Source: Rhodospirillales bacterium CG15_BIG_FIL_POST_REV_8_21_14_020_66_15 (lineage in GTDB: Bacteria > Pseudomonadota > Alphaproteobacteria > Rhodospirillales > Casp-alpha2). Taken from it: a DNA stretch of 64,000 nt. Under the pieces are notes generated by a model. The model was not told where the DNA came from. It searched no databases and saw nothing but the letters and a program-made list of their open reading frames with translations. Where the stretch lies: assembly GCA_002781745.1 (NCBI GenBank), contig PFFW01000102.1, positions 1-64,000 of the forward strand, written 5' to 3'. Below are positions 25,862-33,899 of this stretch, piece after piece (position 1 is the first letter of the stretch; each line of letters starts with the position of its first letter). Position numbers and translations under genes: made by a program.

Positions 25862-27463
25862 ATGCTGCATACCCCGACAGCCCGCCGCGGCATGGTCACC
25901 GCCCCCCACCACCTGGCATCCCAGGCCGGCCTGCGCGTGCTTCGCGACGGCGGCAACGCCATCGAGGCCATGGTCGCCACTGCCGCCACCATCGCCGTCG
26001 TCTATCCGCACATGAACGGCCTGGGCGGCGACAACTTCTGGCTGATCGCCCGGCCCGGCCAGGCGCCCGTGGGCATCGACGCCTGCGGCGCCGCCGCGGA
26101 ACGGGCAGACGCCGGGTTCTACGCCAAGGCGGGACACGCAAAGGCGATTCCGCATCGCGGCCCGCTGGCGGCGCTCACCGTAGCCGGCGCCGTGTCCGGC
26201 TGGGCCGAGGCGCTGCGCATCTCCGAGACCTGGGGCGGGGCGATGCCGCTCGACCGCCTGCTGGAGGACGCCCGCCATTACGCCACCGAGGGCGCGCCGG
26301 TGACGCCGTCGCTGCACCACAACACCCTGGCCAAGAAGGGCGAGATGACGGGCGTGCCCGGCTTCGCCCAGACCTTCCTTCCCGGCGGCGCGGGCCATAC
26401 CGCGCCCAATGTCGGCGATACCCTGAAACTTCCGGCCCTGGCCGAGACCTTGAAGCGCCTGGGCGAGGACGGGCTCGACAGCTTCTACCGCGGCCCGCTT
26501 GCCAAGGTGATCGCGGCCGATCTGGAACGCGCGGGCAGCCCGGTTTCCCAGGCCGACCTGGAACGTCACAAGGCTTTGGAGCTGGCGCCGCTCTCCGTCG
26601 GCGTCGGCCCGCACACCATCTACAACATGCCGCCGCCGACCCAGGGCCTGGCCTCGCTCATCATCCTGGCGCTGTACGGACGCCTGGGCGTCGAACAGGC
26701 GGAAGGCTTCGACTTCGTGCATGGCCTCGTGGAGGCGACCAAGCAGGCATTTCGCGTGCGCGACCGCCATGTGACCGATCCGGCCTACATGACCGTCGAC
26801 CCGCATGACTTCCTGCGCAAGGACAGCCTGGACGAGATGGCGAACAACATCGACCGCCGCCGCGCCGCCCCCTGGCCTGACGCCGACCCCAACGGCGATA
26901 CGGTCTGGTTCGGCTGCATCGACGGCGAAGGCCGGGCGGTGTCGATGATCCAGAGCCTTTACTGGGAGTTCGGCTCCGGCACGGTGCTGGAGGAAACGGG
27001 AATCACCTGGCAGAACCGGGGCACCTCGTTCGCCCTCGATCCGGCCGCCCTCAACACGCTCAAGCCCCACCGCCGCCCGTTCCACACCATCCAGCCGGCC
27101 ATGGGCCGGCTGGCCGACGGACGCACCATGGTCTACGGCACCATGGGCGGCGAGGGCCAGCCGCAGACCCAGGCCATGGTGTTCGCGCGCCACGTGCTGC
27201 ACGGCATGGACCTGCAGGCCGCCGTGACGGCCCCGCGCTGGCTGCTGGGCCGCACCTGGGGAGCGGAGACGACCAATCTGCGCATCGAGAACCGGTTCGA
27301 CCCGGCGGTGCTGGAGGCTCTGAAGACCGCCGGCCACGACGTCGAGGTCGTCGGCCCGTTCGAGGAGTTCATGGGCCACGCGGGGGCCATCGTCCATCAC
27401 CCGGGCGGGTTGTTGGAAGGGGCGGCCGATCCGCGCTCGGACGGCTGCGTGGCGGCGTTTTAA
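25862..27463 (+). CDS. Gamma-glutamyltransferase family protein
   Basis: A 533-residue Ntn-hydrolase of the gamma-glutamyltransferase superfamily. The N-terminal 'SQAGLRVLRDGGNAIEAMVA' and 'PHMNGLGGDNFWLI' are family signatures. Autocleavage would occur before the threonine of 'NGDTVWFGCIDGEG' near residue 343, and 'TMGGEGQPQTQAM' closes the active site. No signal peptide is visible, so it is probably cytosolic. Such members act on glutathione, oxamate or other gamma-glutamyl amides, so the substrate is open. It converges on the RidA gene with a four-base overlap. Confidence 0.88.
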   Translation: MLHTPTARRGMVTAPHHLASQAGLRVLRDGGNAIEAMVATAATIAVVYPHMNGLGGDNFWLIARPGQAPVGIDACGAAAERADAGFYAKAGHAKAIPHRGPLAALTVAGAVSGWAEALRISETWGGAMPLDRLLEDARHYATEGAPVTPSLHHNTLAKKGEMTGVPGFAQTFLPGGAGHTAPNVGDTLKLPALAETLKRLGEDGLDSFYRGPLAKVIAADLERAGSPVSQADLERHKALELAPLSVGVGPHTIYNMPPPTQGLASLIILALYGRLGVEQAEGFDFVHGLVEATKQAFRVRDRHVTDPAYMTVDPHDFLRKDSLDEMANNIDRRRAAPWPDADPNGDTVWFGCIDGEGRAVSMIQSLYWEFGSGTVLEETGITWQNRGTSFALDPAALNTLKPHRRPFHTIQPAMGRLADGRTMVYGTMGGEGQPQTQAMVFARHVLHGMDLQAAVTAPRWLLGRTWGAETTNLRIENRFDPAVLEALKTAGHDVEVVGPFEEFMGHAGAIVHHPGGLLEGAADPRSDGCVAAF

Positions 27464-27858
27464 CCGGGCCGCTTCGCCACCATGTCGATCTCGACCAGCG
27501 CACCCCGCGCCAGGCCGGTGACGCCGACGGTCGTGCGAGCCGGCAGGCGGTCGGCCGGGAAATAGGACTTGTAGGTCGCGTTCATCAGCTCGTAGTCCTG
27601 CTCGAACCGGGTCAGGTAGATGCGGCAGGACAGCACGTGGGAGAGGTCGAGCCCCAGTTCGTCCAGCACGATGATGAGGTTGTCCATGACGCGCCGCGTC
27701 TGGGCCTCGATCCCGTCGGGCAGCGGCGCCGTGTCGTCATCGGGATCGGTCGGCATCTGGCCCGTCAGCTGCACCCAGCCGTCACATTCCACGGCATGGC
27801 TGAACGGCGCCACCGGCACGGCGGCGCGGTCGAAGAAATGGAACACTGGCCCCGCCAT
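27460..27858 (-). CDS. RidA/YjgF family enamine-imine deaminase
   Basis: A 132-residue trimeric-fold protein. The C-terminal signature is clear: 'CRIYLTRFEQDYELMN' and 'FPADRLPARTTVGVTGLA', with the substrate-binding Arg in PARTTV and Glu in 'ALVEIDMVA'. RidA proteins hydrolyse reactive enamines and imines released by PLP enzymes. The start abuts the stop of the upstream cyclase-like gene (shared base at 27858), so the two are likely co-transcribed. Confidence 0.88.
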   Translation of the reverse strand: MAGPVFHFFDRAAVPVAPFSHAVECDGWVQLTGQMPTDPDDDTAPLPDGIEAQTRRVMDNLIIVLDELGLDLSHVLSCRIYLTRFEQDYELMNATYKSYFPADRLPARTTVGVTGLARGALVEIDMVAKRPG

Positions 27859-29069
27859 CAGACGTACTCCTCGGACTCGTAGACGAAACCGTTCAGGTCA
27901 TTGGACTGGAAGCCCAGGTAGATGGGACTGCCGCCCGATCGGTAGATGTTGACCTTGGCGTTGTAGACCTTGCGGCGCAGGCCGTGCTTGTCGCGCAGGA
28001 TGTAGCGCTTGATCCCGAACTTTCCGGAATCCAGGCGGTCGCCGGTCAGGTAGCACTGGATCGATTCGACGTTCTCGCCGGACAGCACCATGCCTTCCAG
28101 ATTCGACAATGACTGCCGCGTGCGTTCGATGAATTCAGGGGTCCCGATGGGCTTGATCTCGCCGGTGTCGGCCTCGCGCATGTCGACGTGGAAATCGCCG
28201 ACCAGAATTTGCCCGGGCAATGCCTGGTCGATCATGCGCGCAAGCTCGATCGTCACGTCGCCGACGATGTAGCTGTAGACGGTGGGGCTGAGGCCCTCGG
28301 ACTGAAAGAACTCGTAATGCGGGCCGACATGAAAACAGGAGCGCAGGCGCGGGGTCGTGTTGGCCTTTCCCTTTGACCGCGCGATGGCGTTGTCGGCCAG
28401 CACCAGGTGCATCAGATGGTACAGGTTGACGTTCGACTCGATGCTGCGGTCGCGGTTCCAGATGTAGAAGCCGTCGCCCGTGGTCGAGCGCGCGAACTGG
28501 ATGTCCAGGTCCTTGGCCAGCATCTTGGAAAAGGACGCATTGACGGAATAGGCAAGGCTGTTCAACTGCGTCACCTGCTCCAGCGGCGAATACAGAGAGA
28601 ACCCGACGATGTCGAACAGCGCCACGGCGCCGTTGCGGATATAGGAAATGCTGTAGCGGCGGACGACCGCCTCCACCAGGTCGGCGCGCAGGTCGATGCA
28701 TGGGGTGAAGCCGAGTTCGATCAGCCGCGGCTCATAGCCGAAATACTTGGCGATGGTATCGAAGCCTTCCTCGTCGGTCAGCGTATGACCGGCGATGACT
28801 TCGTCGACGAACTGCAGGCTGTCCGGGCTCTCGCCCTTCGTGCGGGCCGCCATCTCGCCCAGGATGTAATGGGGAATGACCAGGACCCGCACGCCCTTCC
28901 CGGCCGGCGTCCAGGCCAGGATGATATTGCGCCCCAGACCCCACAGGCGGTGGAGTTCGGCATCCAGTTCGCCCACGTGCTCCCGGTTGGCCTCGGACAG
29001 CTGTTCAAGCCGGGTTTGATCCAGGACCGGTGGACTGACGAAGTCAGTGTCTGAATACGTATCGTCCAT
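27858..29069 (-). CDS. Class III nucleotidyl cyclase-like protein of unknown activity
   Basis: A 403-residue soluble protein. Residues 1-140 are an unassigned N-terminal domain. Residues 145-310 resemble a class III adenylyl/guanylyl cyclase fold: 'ALFDIVGFSLYSP' (metal Asp153), 'STTGDGFYIW' (metal Asp199) and 'IVGDVTIELARMIDQALPGQ', matching the VNxAAR-PGQI region with the arginine kept but the asparagine lost. The base-specifying Lys and Asp/Thr are not obvious. Metal binding seems intact, but cyclase activity is uncertain. About 90 further residues follow, rich in beta-type sequence. I start it at MDDTYSDTDF rather than 46 codons upstream. Confidence 0.6.
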   Translation of the reverse strand: MDDTYSDTDFVSPPVLDQTRLEQLSEANREHVGELDAELHRLWGLGRNIILAWTPAGKGVRVLVIPHYILGEMAARTKGESPDSLQFVDEVIAGHTLTDEEGFDTIAKYFGYEPRLIELGFTPCIDLRADLVEAVVRRYSISYIRNGAVALFDIVGFSLYSPLEQVTQLNSLAYSVNASFSKMLAKDLDIQFARSTTGDGFYIWNRDRSIESNVNLYHLMHLVLADNAIARSKGKANTTPRLRSCFHVGPHYEFFQSEGLSPTVYSYIVGDVTIELARMIDQALPGQILVGDFHVDMREADTGEIKPIGTPEFIERTRQSLSNLEGMVLSGENVESIQCYLTGDRLDSGKFGIKRYILRDKHGLRRKVYNAKVNIYRSGGSPIYLGFQSNDLNGFVYESEEYV

Positions 29070-29251
29070 CGATCGAATCCCCCCCGGCCGAAAGCACCGG
29101 CCGGGTGCCGCGCGAATACCGCCGGCGCCCCCCGGCGCCCGTTCGCCGGGCGCCGCCGCCCGGCCAGTCCGGGCACGGTAGTGTAACGAGCGCGCCCCCG
29201 GGCACACAAGTCGTTGAATTTACTTAGGTGAGCATGATCGAATTTACGCAA

Positions 29252-29575
29252 TCACGCCAGTTTTACAGCCGTGCCGTTGGCGCTGACCATCAGCATGCAG
29301 GTCTTGTCGGAGGCGATGGATTCGTAATCCAGGTCCACGGCGATGATCGCGTCGGCGCCCAGTTCGGCGGCCTGCGCCTGCATGTCCTCGATGGCGAAAG
29401 CCTTTGCCTTCTGCAGTTCCTTCTCGTAGGCGCCGGAGCGCCCGCCGACGATGTCGCGGATGCCGGCGAAGAAATCCTTGAAGATGTTGGTGCCCATGAC
29501 CGCGTCGCCGGACACGATGCCCAGATAGGCGGTTATCTGGCGGCCTTCGACGGACTCCGTGGTGGTGATGATCAT
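29252..29575 (-). CDS. YbjQ family protein (DUF74)
   Basis: A 107-residue protein whose '[19 protein letters not shown]', '[20 protein letters not shown]' and '[14 protein letters not shown]' match the YbjQ/DUF74 heavy-metal-binding-like family, known to form pentamers. The physiological role is unknown. The length is standard. It stands alone between the cyclase-like gene and the hairpin elements. Confidence 0.92.
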   Translation of the reverse strand: MIITTTESVEGRQITAYLGIVSGDAVMGTNIFKDFFAGIRDIVGGRSGAYEKELQKAKAFAIEDMQAQAAELGADAIIAVDLDYESIASDKTCMLMVSANGTAVKLA

Positions 29576-29618
29576 CGCGCGTATCTCCTTCGCTGCTCTG
29601 CACCGGACGTCAGGTGCC

Positions 29619-29694
29619 CTAGTGTCGTGATTCCGAAGTTCGCATCATATCTGGAGCAGGCGATTGGCGACCTTCGGAATCAGGCCGACACTAG
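29619..29694. mobile_element. TA-flanked 76-bp hairpin, MITE-like element 1
   Basis: The left arm CTAGTGTCG-TGATTCCGAAG-TCGC and the right arm are near-perfect reverse complements, apart from a three-base GCC insertion in the right arm and one mismatch. Each end is CTAG, so the repeat is flanked by TA dinucleotides, the target duplication of the IS630/Tc1 group. It has no coding capacity. As RNA it would form a long hairpin. Confidence 0.6.
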
Positions 29695-29708
29695 CCAATA
29701 TAATGATT

Positions 29709-29786
29709 CTAGCGTGGCACTGGTTTTGAAGTTCGTTTCGGAGAGCGCTCCGGATAATGCGACGAGCTTCAAAACCGCCACACTAG
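29709..29786. mobile_element. TA-flanked 78-bp hairpin, MITE-like element 2
   Basis: It has the same architecture as element 1, 14 bases away: left arm CTAGCGTGGC-ACT-GGTTTTGAAG and right arm its reverse complement without the ACT, again ending in CTAG. The terminal CTAG supplies the TAG stop codon of the UbiB-family gene (29783-29785). Both hairpins lie directly downstream of that gene and could terminate its transcript. Confidence 0.6.
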
Positions 29787-31168
29787 TAAGCCAGCGGCAC
29801 GTCGGCCTGCGCAAGGGCTTCCGCCTGCCGGGCCTTGAGGCTCGACAGATCGAACCGGTCGATCAGGTCATGGAACTGGCGGTGCCAGTTGATCTCGGCA
29901 TTCAGGTGGGTGAACACGCTGCCCAGGCCGATGGCCGCCCGGTCCATGAGCACGAATTCCCGGGGCGGCATGACGCCGCCCAGTTCGCGCAGCTTCTTGT
30001 GCACCCGCGCCGCGACCCCGGCGCCGTAGGCGGTGCCGCCCGTGTCCTGGATGGTCTGCACCTTGTCCGACAGCAGGGGCCCGTAAAGGAAGCGCGCCCA
30101 TTCGCTCAGCACGGCGATCATCTCCTTCGACGGGTTGTGGAACCCCCAGGTCTCGTAGGCGTGCACCGCAAGCGCCTCGTCGTCATCGCGCAGCGCCCGG
30201 TAAAGGTCGATGACGGCGCCGACGAATTCGGGGCGGAACACGCGGATGCAGCCGAAGTCGAGCAGATTCACCGTAGCGTCGGGACAGACGGAGTAGTTGC
30301 CCAGGTGGGGGTCGCCGTGGATCACGCCATGGAAATAGAACGGCACGTACCACGCCCGGAACATGTTGAGCGCGATGGCGTTGCGGCGTTCCAGATCGGC
30401 ACCGATCTGGTCCATCAGGGGTGCGCCCGACAGCCAGGTCATGGTCAGGAGCCGGTCCGTCGACAGCTCCGCCAGCACCTCGGGCACATGCACGCCGGTC
30501 TGATCCGCCAGCATGGCGCGATACAGCGCCATGTTGCGGGCCTCGCGGTCGTAGTCCAGTTCCTCGCGCAGGCGTTCCGAGAGTTCCAGGTGGATTTGCG
30601 TCGGGTCGATCGCGCGGTCGTAGCGCCGGTAGATCGCGAACACGGCCTTCAGCTGCTTGAGGTCGGCCTCCACCGCGGACGCCATGTCCGGGTACTGGAT
30701 CTTGCACGCGAGGTCGCGCCCGTCGAGCGACACCGCCCGATGCACCTGGCCGAGCGAGGCCGCCGCCGCGGCCTCGCGCTCGAAGGATTTGAAGTGGGAC
30801 TGCCAGCCCGGGCCCAGTTCCGACGTCATGCGCCGGCGCACGAAGGCCCAGCCCATGGGCGGCGCCGAGGTCTGCAGCTTGCGCAGTTCCGTGACGTATT
30901 CGTTGGGCAGCAGGTCCGGCACCGTGGCGAGGATCTGCGCCACCTTCATCAGCGGCCCCTTGAGCCCGCCCAGCGCGGCCTGCAGGTCGGCGGCATGGAC
31001 GCCCTTGTCCAGTTGCAGCCCGAACAGGCGGTTGCCCGCCAGCCGAGCCGCCAGGCCGCCGACGGTGCCGCCGACCCGGGCGTAGCGCCGCATGCGGCCG
31101 CCGACCGTGTTCTTGTCCGAGGACATGCGCTCGGCAGGTGGGCGCTCGGAAGGGGGGCGTTCAGACAT
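29783..31168 (-). CDS. UbiB/ABC1 (AarF) family atypical kinase
   Basis: A 461-residue protein of the ABC1/ADCK/UbiB atypical kinase family. The family N-terminal motif appears as 'LKGPLMKVAQILATVPD' near residue 70 (KVAQ in place of KxGQ). Nucleotide-site elements are 'REAAAAASLGQVHRA', 'ACKIQYPDM', 'IHGDPHLGNYSV' and 'NLLDFGCIRV'. Members support ubiquinone synthesis or lipid-related functions, usually as ATPases rather than protein kinases. It overlaps the upstream hydrolase gene by eight bases. Its stop codon is formed by the end of MITE-like element 2, so the natural C-terminus may have been altered. Confidence 0.88.
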   Translation of the reverse strand: MSERPPSERPPAERMSSDKNTVGGRMRRYARVGGTVGGLAARLAGNRLFGLQLDKGVHAADLQAALGGLKGPLMKVAQILATVPDLLPNEYVTELRKLQTSAPPMGWAFVRRRMTSELGPGWQSHFKSFEREAAAAASLGQVHRAVSLDGRDLACKIQYPDMASAVEADLKQLKAVFAIYRRYDRAIDPTQIHLELSERLREELDYDREARNMALYRAMLADQTGVHVPEVLAELSTDRLLTMTWLSGAPLMDQIGADLERRNAIALNMFRAWYVPFYFHGVIHGDPHLGNYSVCPDATVNLLDFGCIRVFRPEFVGAVIDLYRALRDDDEALAVHAYETWGFHNPSKEMIAVLSEWARFLYGPLLSDKVQTIQDTGGTAYGAGVAARVHKKLRELGGVMPPREFVLMDRAAIGLGSVFTHLNAEINWHRQFHDLIDRFDLSSLKARQAEALAQADVPLAY

Positions 31169-31973
31169 CGATTTCCCTCAACCAGTCGACGATGGCGTCG
31201 GCGACCTCGACCCAATCGGCCTCGAGCATCACCGCATGGCCCATGTCCTCGAAGATATGCGCCTGGGTGCCGAGGAACGCCGCCGTGCCGTAGACGAAGG
31301 CGGGCGGAATCAGATTGTCGCGTCCGGCCCCCAGCACCAGGACGGGCTTGCCGCGCAGTCCCGCCAGGGGTGGGACGACGACGGCGTGCAGCTCAATCAC
31401 CGCGCGGCGGCTTTCCATCTGGAACCTGGGCATCAGGCGGGCCGAGACGTCGCGCGGCATGTGGTCGTTGAAGATCGCCTGGTGCAGGGTATCCAGACCG
31501 TTCAAGGGGGCGCCGAAGGATTCGATGCGCGCGATCTCCCAGACCAGCATGGGCCGGGAAAGCGCAAGGGCGACAGACGGTCCCGCCAATCCCGTGGGCG
31601 GGACCGAAGACATCAACACGGCCGCCGCCACCTCTCGTTCCAAGGCCACACGCTGGGCGACGAAGCCCCCCATGGAATGGCCGATCAGGACCGGCGGGCG
31701 CGTCAGGGAATCGACGACCTGGACCACCGCGTCGACGAAATCCTGGATGCCGACTTCGTGAAGCCGCGCATGGTCGGGCATGCCCTTGCGCCCGGGCAGG
31801 TTCACCGCCTGGCAGGAAAAGCCCTGATCGGCGAAGTAGTCCAGGAAATGCTCGGCCCAGGTCCAGGCTCCCGCGAAGGCGCCGTGGATGAAGACGAGCG
31901 GAGCATGTTCGGATTCCTCGGGGACCGGCCCCACCCGCAGAACGCGTTGGCCGGCACCGGGCGCATGTGCCAT
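31161..31973 (-). CDS. Alpha/beta hydrolase
   Basis: A 270-residue alpha/beta-fold hydrolase. The oxyanion region is 'FIHGAFAGAWTWAEHF', the nucleophile serine lies in 'LIGHSMGGFVAQ' near residue 116, the acid in 'LGAGRDNLIPP', and the histidine in 'EDMGHAVMLE'. The first 20 residues are unremarkable and no signal peptide is seen. The gene lies three bases behind pepF and overlaps the UbiB gene, so the three form one transcript. An esterase or lipase role is likely; the substrate is unknown. Confidence 0.85.
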   Translation of the reverse strand: MAHAPGAGQRVLRVGPVPEESEHAPLVFIHGAFAGAWTWAEHFLDYFADQGFSCQAVNLPGRKGMPDHARLHEVGIQDFVDAVVQVVDSLTRPPVLIGHSMGGFVAQRVALEREVAAAVLMSSVPPTGLAGPSVALALSRPMLVWEIARIESFGAPLNGLDTLHQAIFNDHMPRDVSARLMPRFQMESRRAVIELHAVVVPPLAGLRGKPVLVLGAGRDNLIPPAFVYGTAAFLGTQAHIFEDMGHAVMLEADWVEVADAIVDWLREIDV

Positions 31974-31976
31974 TGC

Positions 31977-33812
31977 CTAGAGTTCCCGCTCCAGTTCGTC
32001 GACGAAGCCAGACAGCATGGACAGCCCGCGATGCCAAAAGTCCGGGTCAGACGCGTCGAGCCCGAAGGGTGCCAGCAGTTCCTTGTGCCGCAGCGTGCCG
32101 CCGGCCCGCAGCATATCCAGGTACTTGGCCTGGAACCCCGGATGGCCGCCCTGGAACACGTCATAGAGCGAGTTCACCAGGCAGTCACCAAAGGCATAGG
32201 CATAGACGTAGAACGGCACGTGGACGAAGTGGGAGATGTAGGCCCAATAATGCTGGTACTCCGCGTCGAAATGGAAGGCCGGGCCCAGGCTTTCCGATTG
32301 CACCTCCAGCCATATCTCGCCCAGCCGTTCGGGCGACAGTTCGCCCCGGGCGCGCTCGGCGTGGACCTTGGTCTCGAACATGTGGAAGGCGACCTGGCGG
32401 ACCACCGTGTTGACCATGTCCTCGACCTTGCCGGCCAGCATCACGCGGCGCCGCGCCGGGTCCGTTTCCGCCGCCAGCATGGCGCGGAAGGTGAGCATCT
32501 CGCCGAACACCGACGCGGTCTCGGCCAGGGTCAAGGGCGTGTCGGCCAGCAGGTTGCCCTGGGGCGCGGCCAGCACCTGGTGTACGCCGTGCCCCAATTC
32601 GTGCGCCAGCGTCATGACGTCGCGCGCGCGGCCATGGAAGTTCATCAGGATGTACGGATGCGCCGACGGCACCGTGGGATGGGCGAAGGCGCCCGAGTCC
32701 TTGCCCGCTGTCGGCGGCGCGTCGATCCAGCGCCTGTCGAAGAACCGTCTTGCGATGTCGGCCATGTCGGGGGCGAAGCCGCCATAGGCCGTGAGCACGG
32801 TATCCCGCGCCTCGTCCCAGGTGTACTTGCGGTCGGCGGCTTCGGGCAGCGGCGCGTTGCGGTCCCAGTATTCCAGCCTGTCGACCCCGAACCACCTGGC
32901 CTTCAGCGCGTAATAGCGGTGCGACAGCTTGGGAAAGCTTTCGCGCACGGCGGTTACGAGCGCGTCGACGACCTCGTCCTCCACCTGATTGGCCAGATTG
33001 CGGTAGGACACGGGGCGCTTGTAGCCGCGCGACTTGTCGTCGATGGCCTTGTCCTTGACCAGGGTGTTGTAGGTCAGGGAGAACAGCTTGATGTTGTCGC
33101 CAAGGCCCTTGCCGACGGCCTTGGCGGCACGCATGCGCAGTTCGCGATCCGGCTCGTTCAGCTTGTTGAGCGCGCCCGACAGCGTCAGGTCCTCGCCGTC
33201 CACGGGGAACCGCATGCCCGCCAGCGTCTCCTCGAACAGGCGGTTCCAGGCGGCGGCCCCGGTGACGTGGCGTTCGTGAAGCGCCTGTTCCAGTTCGTCG
33301 GAAAGCTGATAGGGCCGGAAGGCGCGCAGGTCGCGCAGCCAGGGTGCATATCGGGAAAGCGCGGCGCTTTCCGTCTTCTGAGCCTCCAGGCGCGCGTCGT
33401 CGATGCGGTTGAGTTCCAGCGTGAAGAACAGGGTCAGGGTCGAGATGTCGGTGACCCGTTCCTGCATGGACTGCTGGAAGCGCGCACTGGCGCCGTCCTC
33501 CATGTTCTCGGCGAATTTCAGGCCGGCGAAGCTCATGATCCGGCCCAGGCGTTCGCCGATCTCCTCGTATTCCTGGATCGCCTTGCCCAGATCCTCGCCC
33601 GGCAGTTCCGCCAGGCGGCCCTTGTAGGCCGCGGAAAAGGCCACCGCCCGTTCCTGGGCCCAGGCCAGGTCCGCCTCGACGGCGGGATCGCCGGTCCCCT
33701 TGTAGAGGTCGGCCAGGTTCCAGCGCGGCAAGTCGCCCGCCTGGACCGCCCCGGCGGCCCCGGTGTCGGGGGCGCGGGGGACGGCGGGCTCGGCGGGGCG
33801 GGTATCGGTCAT
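31977..33812 (-). CDS. pepF: M3 family oligoendopeptidase F
   Basis: An approximately 611-residue zinc metallopeptidase of the M3 (thimet) family that degrades oligopeptides in the cytosol. The zinc site 'LAHELGHGVHQVL' (HExxH) is near residue 395, with the third ligand in the downstream 'ETASVFGEMLTFRAML' segment. The N-terminal 'RWNLADLYKG' is typical for PepF. The second ATG (33812) is favoured because a GAAGGG site lies nine bases ahead of it, while the first ATG directly abuts that site. It is transcribed divergently from the long-chain acyl-CoA ligase. Confidence 0.92.
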   Translation of the reverse strand: MTDTRPAEPAVPRAPDTGAAGAVQAGDLPRWNLADLYKGTGDPAVEADLAWAQERAVAFSAAYKGRLAELPGEDLGKAIQEYEEIGERLGRIMSFAGLKFAENMEDGASARFQQSMQERVTDISTLTLFFTLELNRIDDARLEAQKTESAALSRYAPWLRDLRAFRPYQLSDELEQALHERHVTGAAAWNRLFEETLAGMRFPVDGEDLTLSGALNKLNEPDRELRMRAAKAVGKGLGDNIKLFSLTYNTLVKDKAIDDKSRGYKRPVSYRNLANQVEDEVVDALVTAVRESFPKLSHRYYALKARWFGVDRLEYWDRNAPLPEAADRKYTWDEARDTVLTAYGGFAPDMADIARRFFDRRWIDAPPTAGKDSGAFAHPTVPSAHPYILMNFHGRARDVMTLAHELGHGVHQVLAAPQGNLLADTPLTLAETASVFGEMLTFRAMLAAETDPARRRVMLAGKVEDMVNTVVRQVAFHMFETKVHAERARGELSPERLGEIWLEVQSESLGPAFHFDAEYQHYWAYISHFVHVPFYVYAYAFGDCLVNSLYDVFQGGHPGFQAKYLDMLRAGGTLRHKELLAPFGLDASDPDFWHRGLSMLSGFVDELEREL

Positions 33813-33899
33813 GGCTTGCATCCCTTCGGGGCATCCGTAATGTTCTCCCAGGATATAGAGTGGTTGCGGGTCAACGACAACCTGGGGGAACGATCAGCG

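Noticed and set aside
25862-27463. Classical periplasmic glutathione-degrading GGT
   Set aside because: No signal peptide is present, so only family membership is claimed.
31092-33899. Upstream 930-codon part of the 1531-residue ORF
   Set aside because: It is antisense to pepF, the hydrolase and the UbiB gene, and its composition is that of a shadow frame. Only the part from 33900 is a real acyl-CoA ligase.
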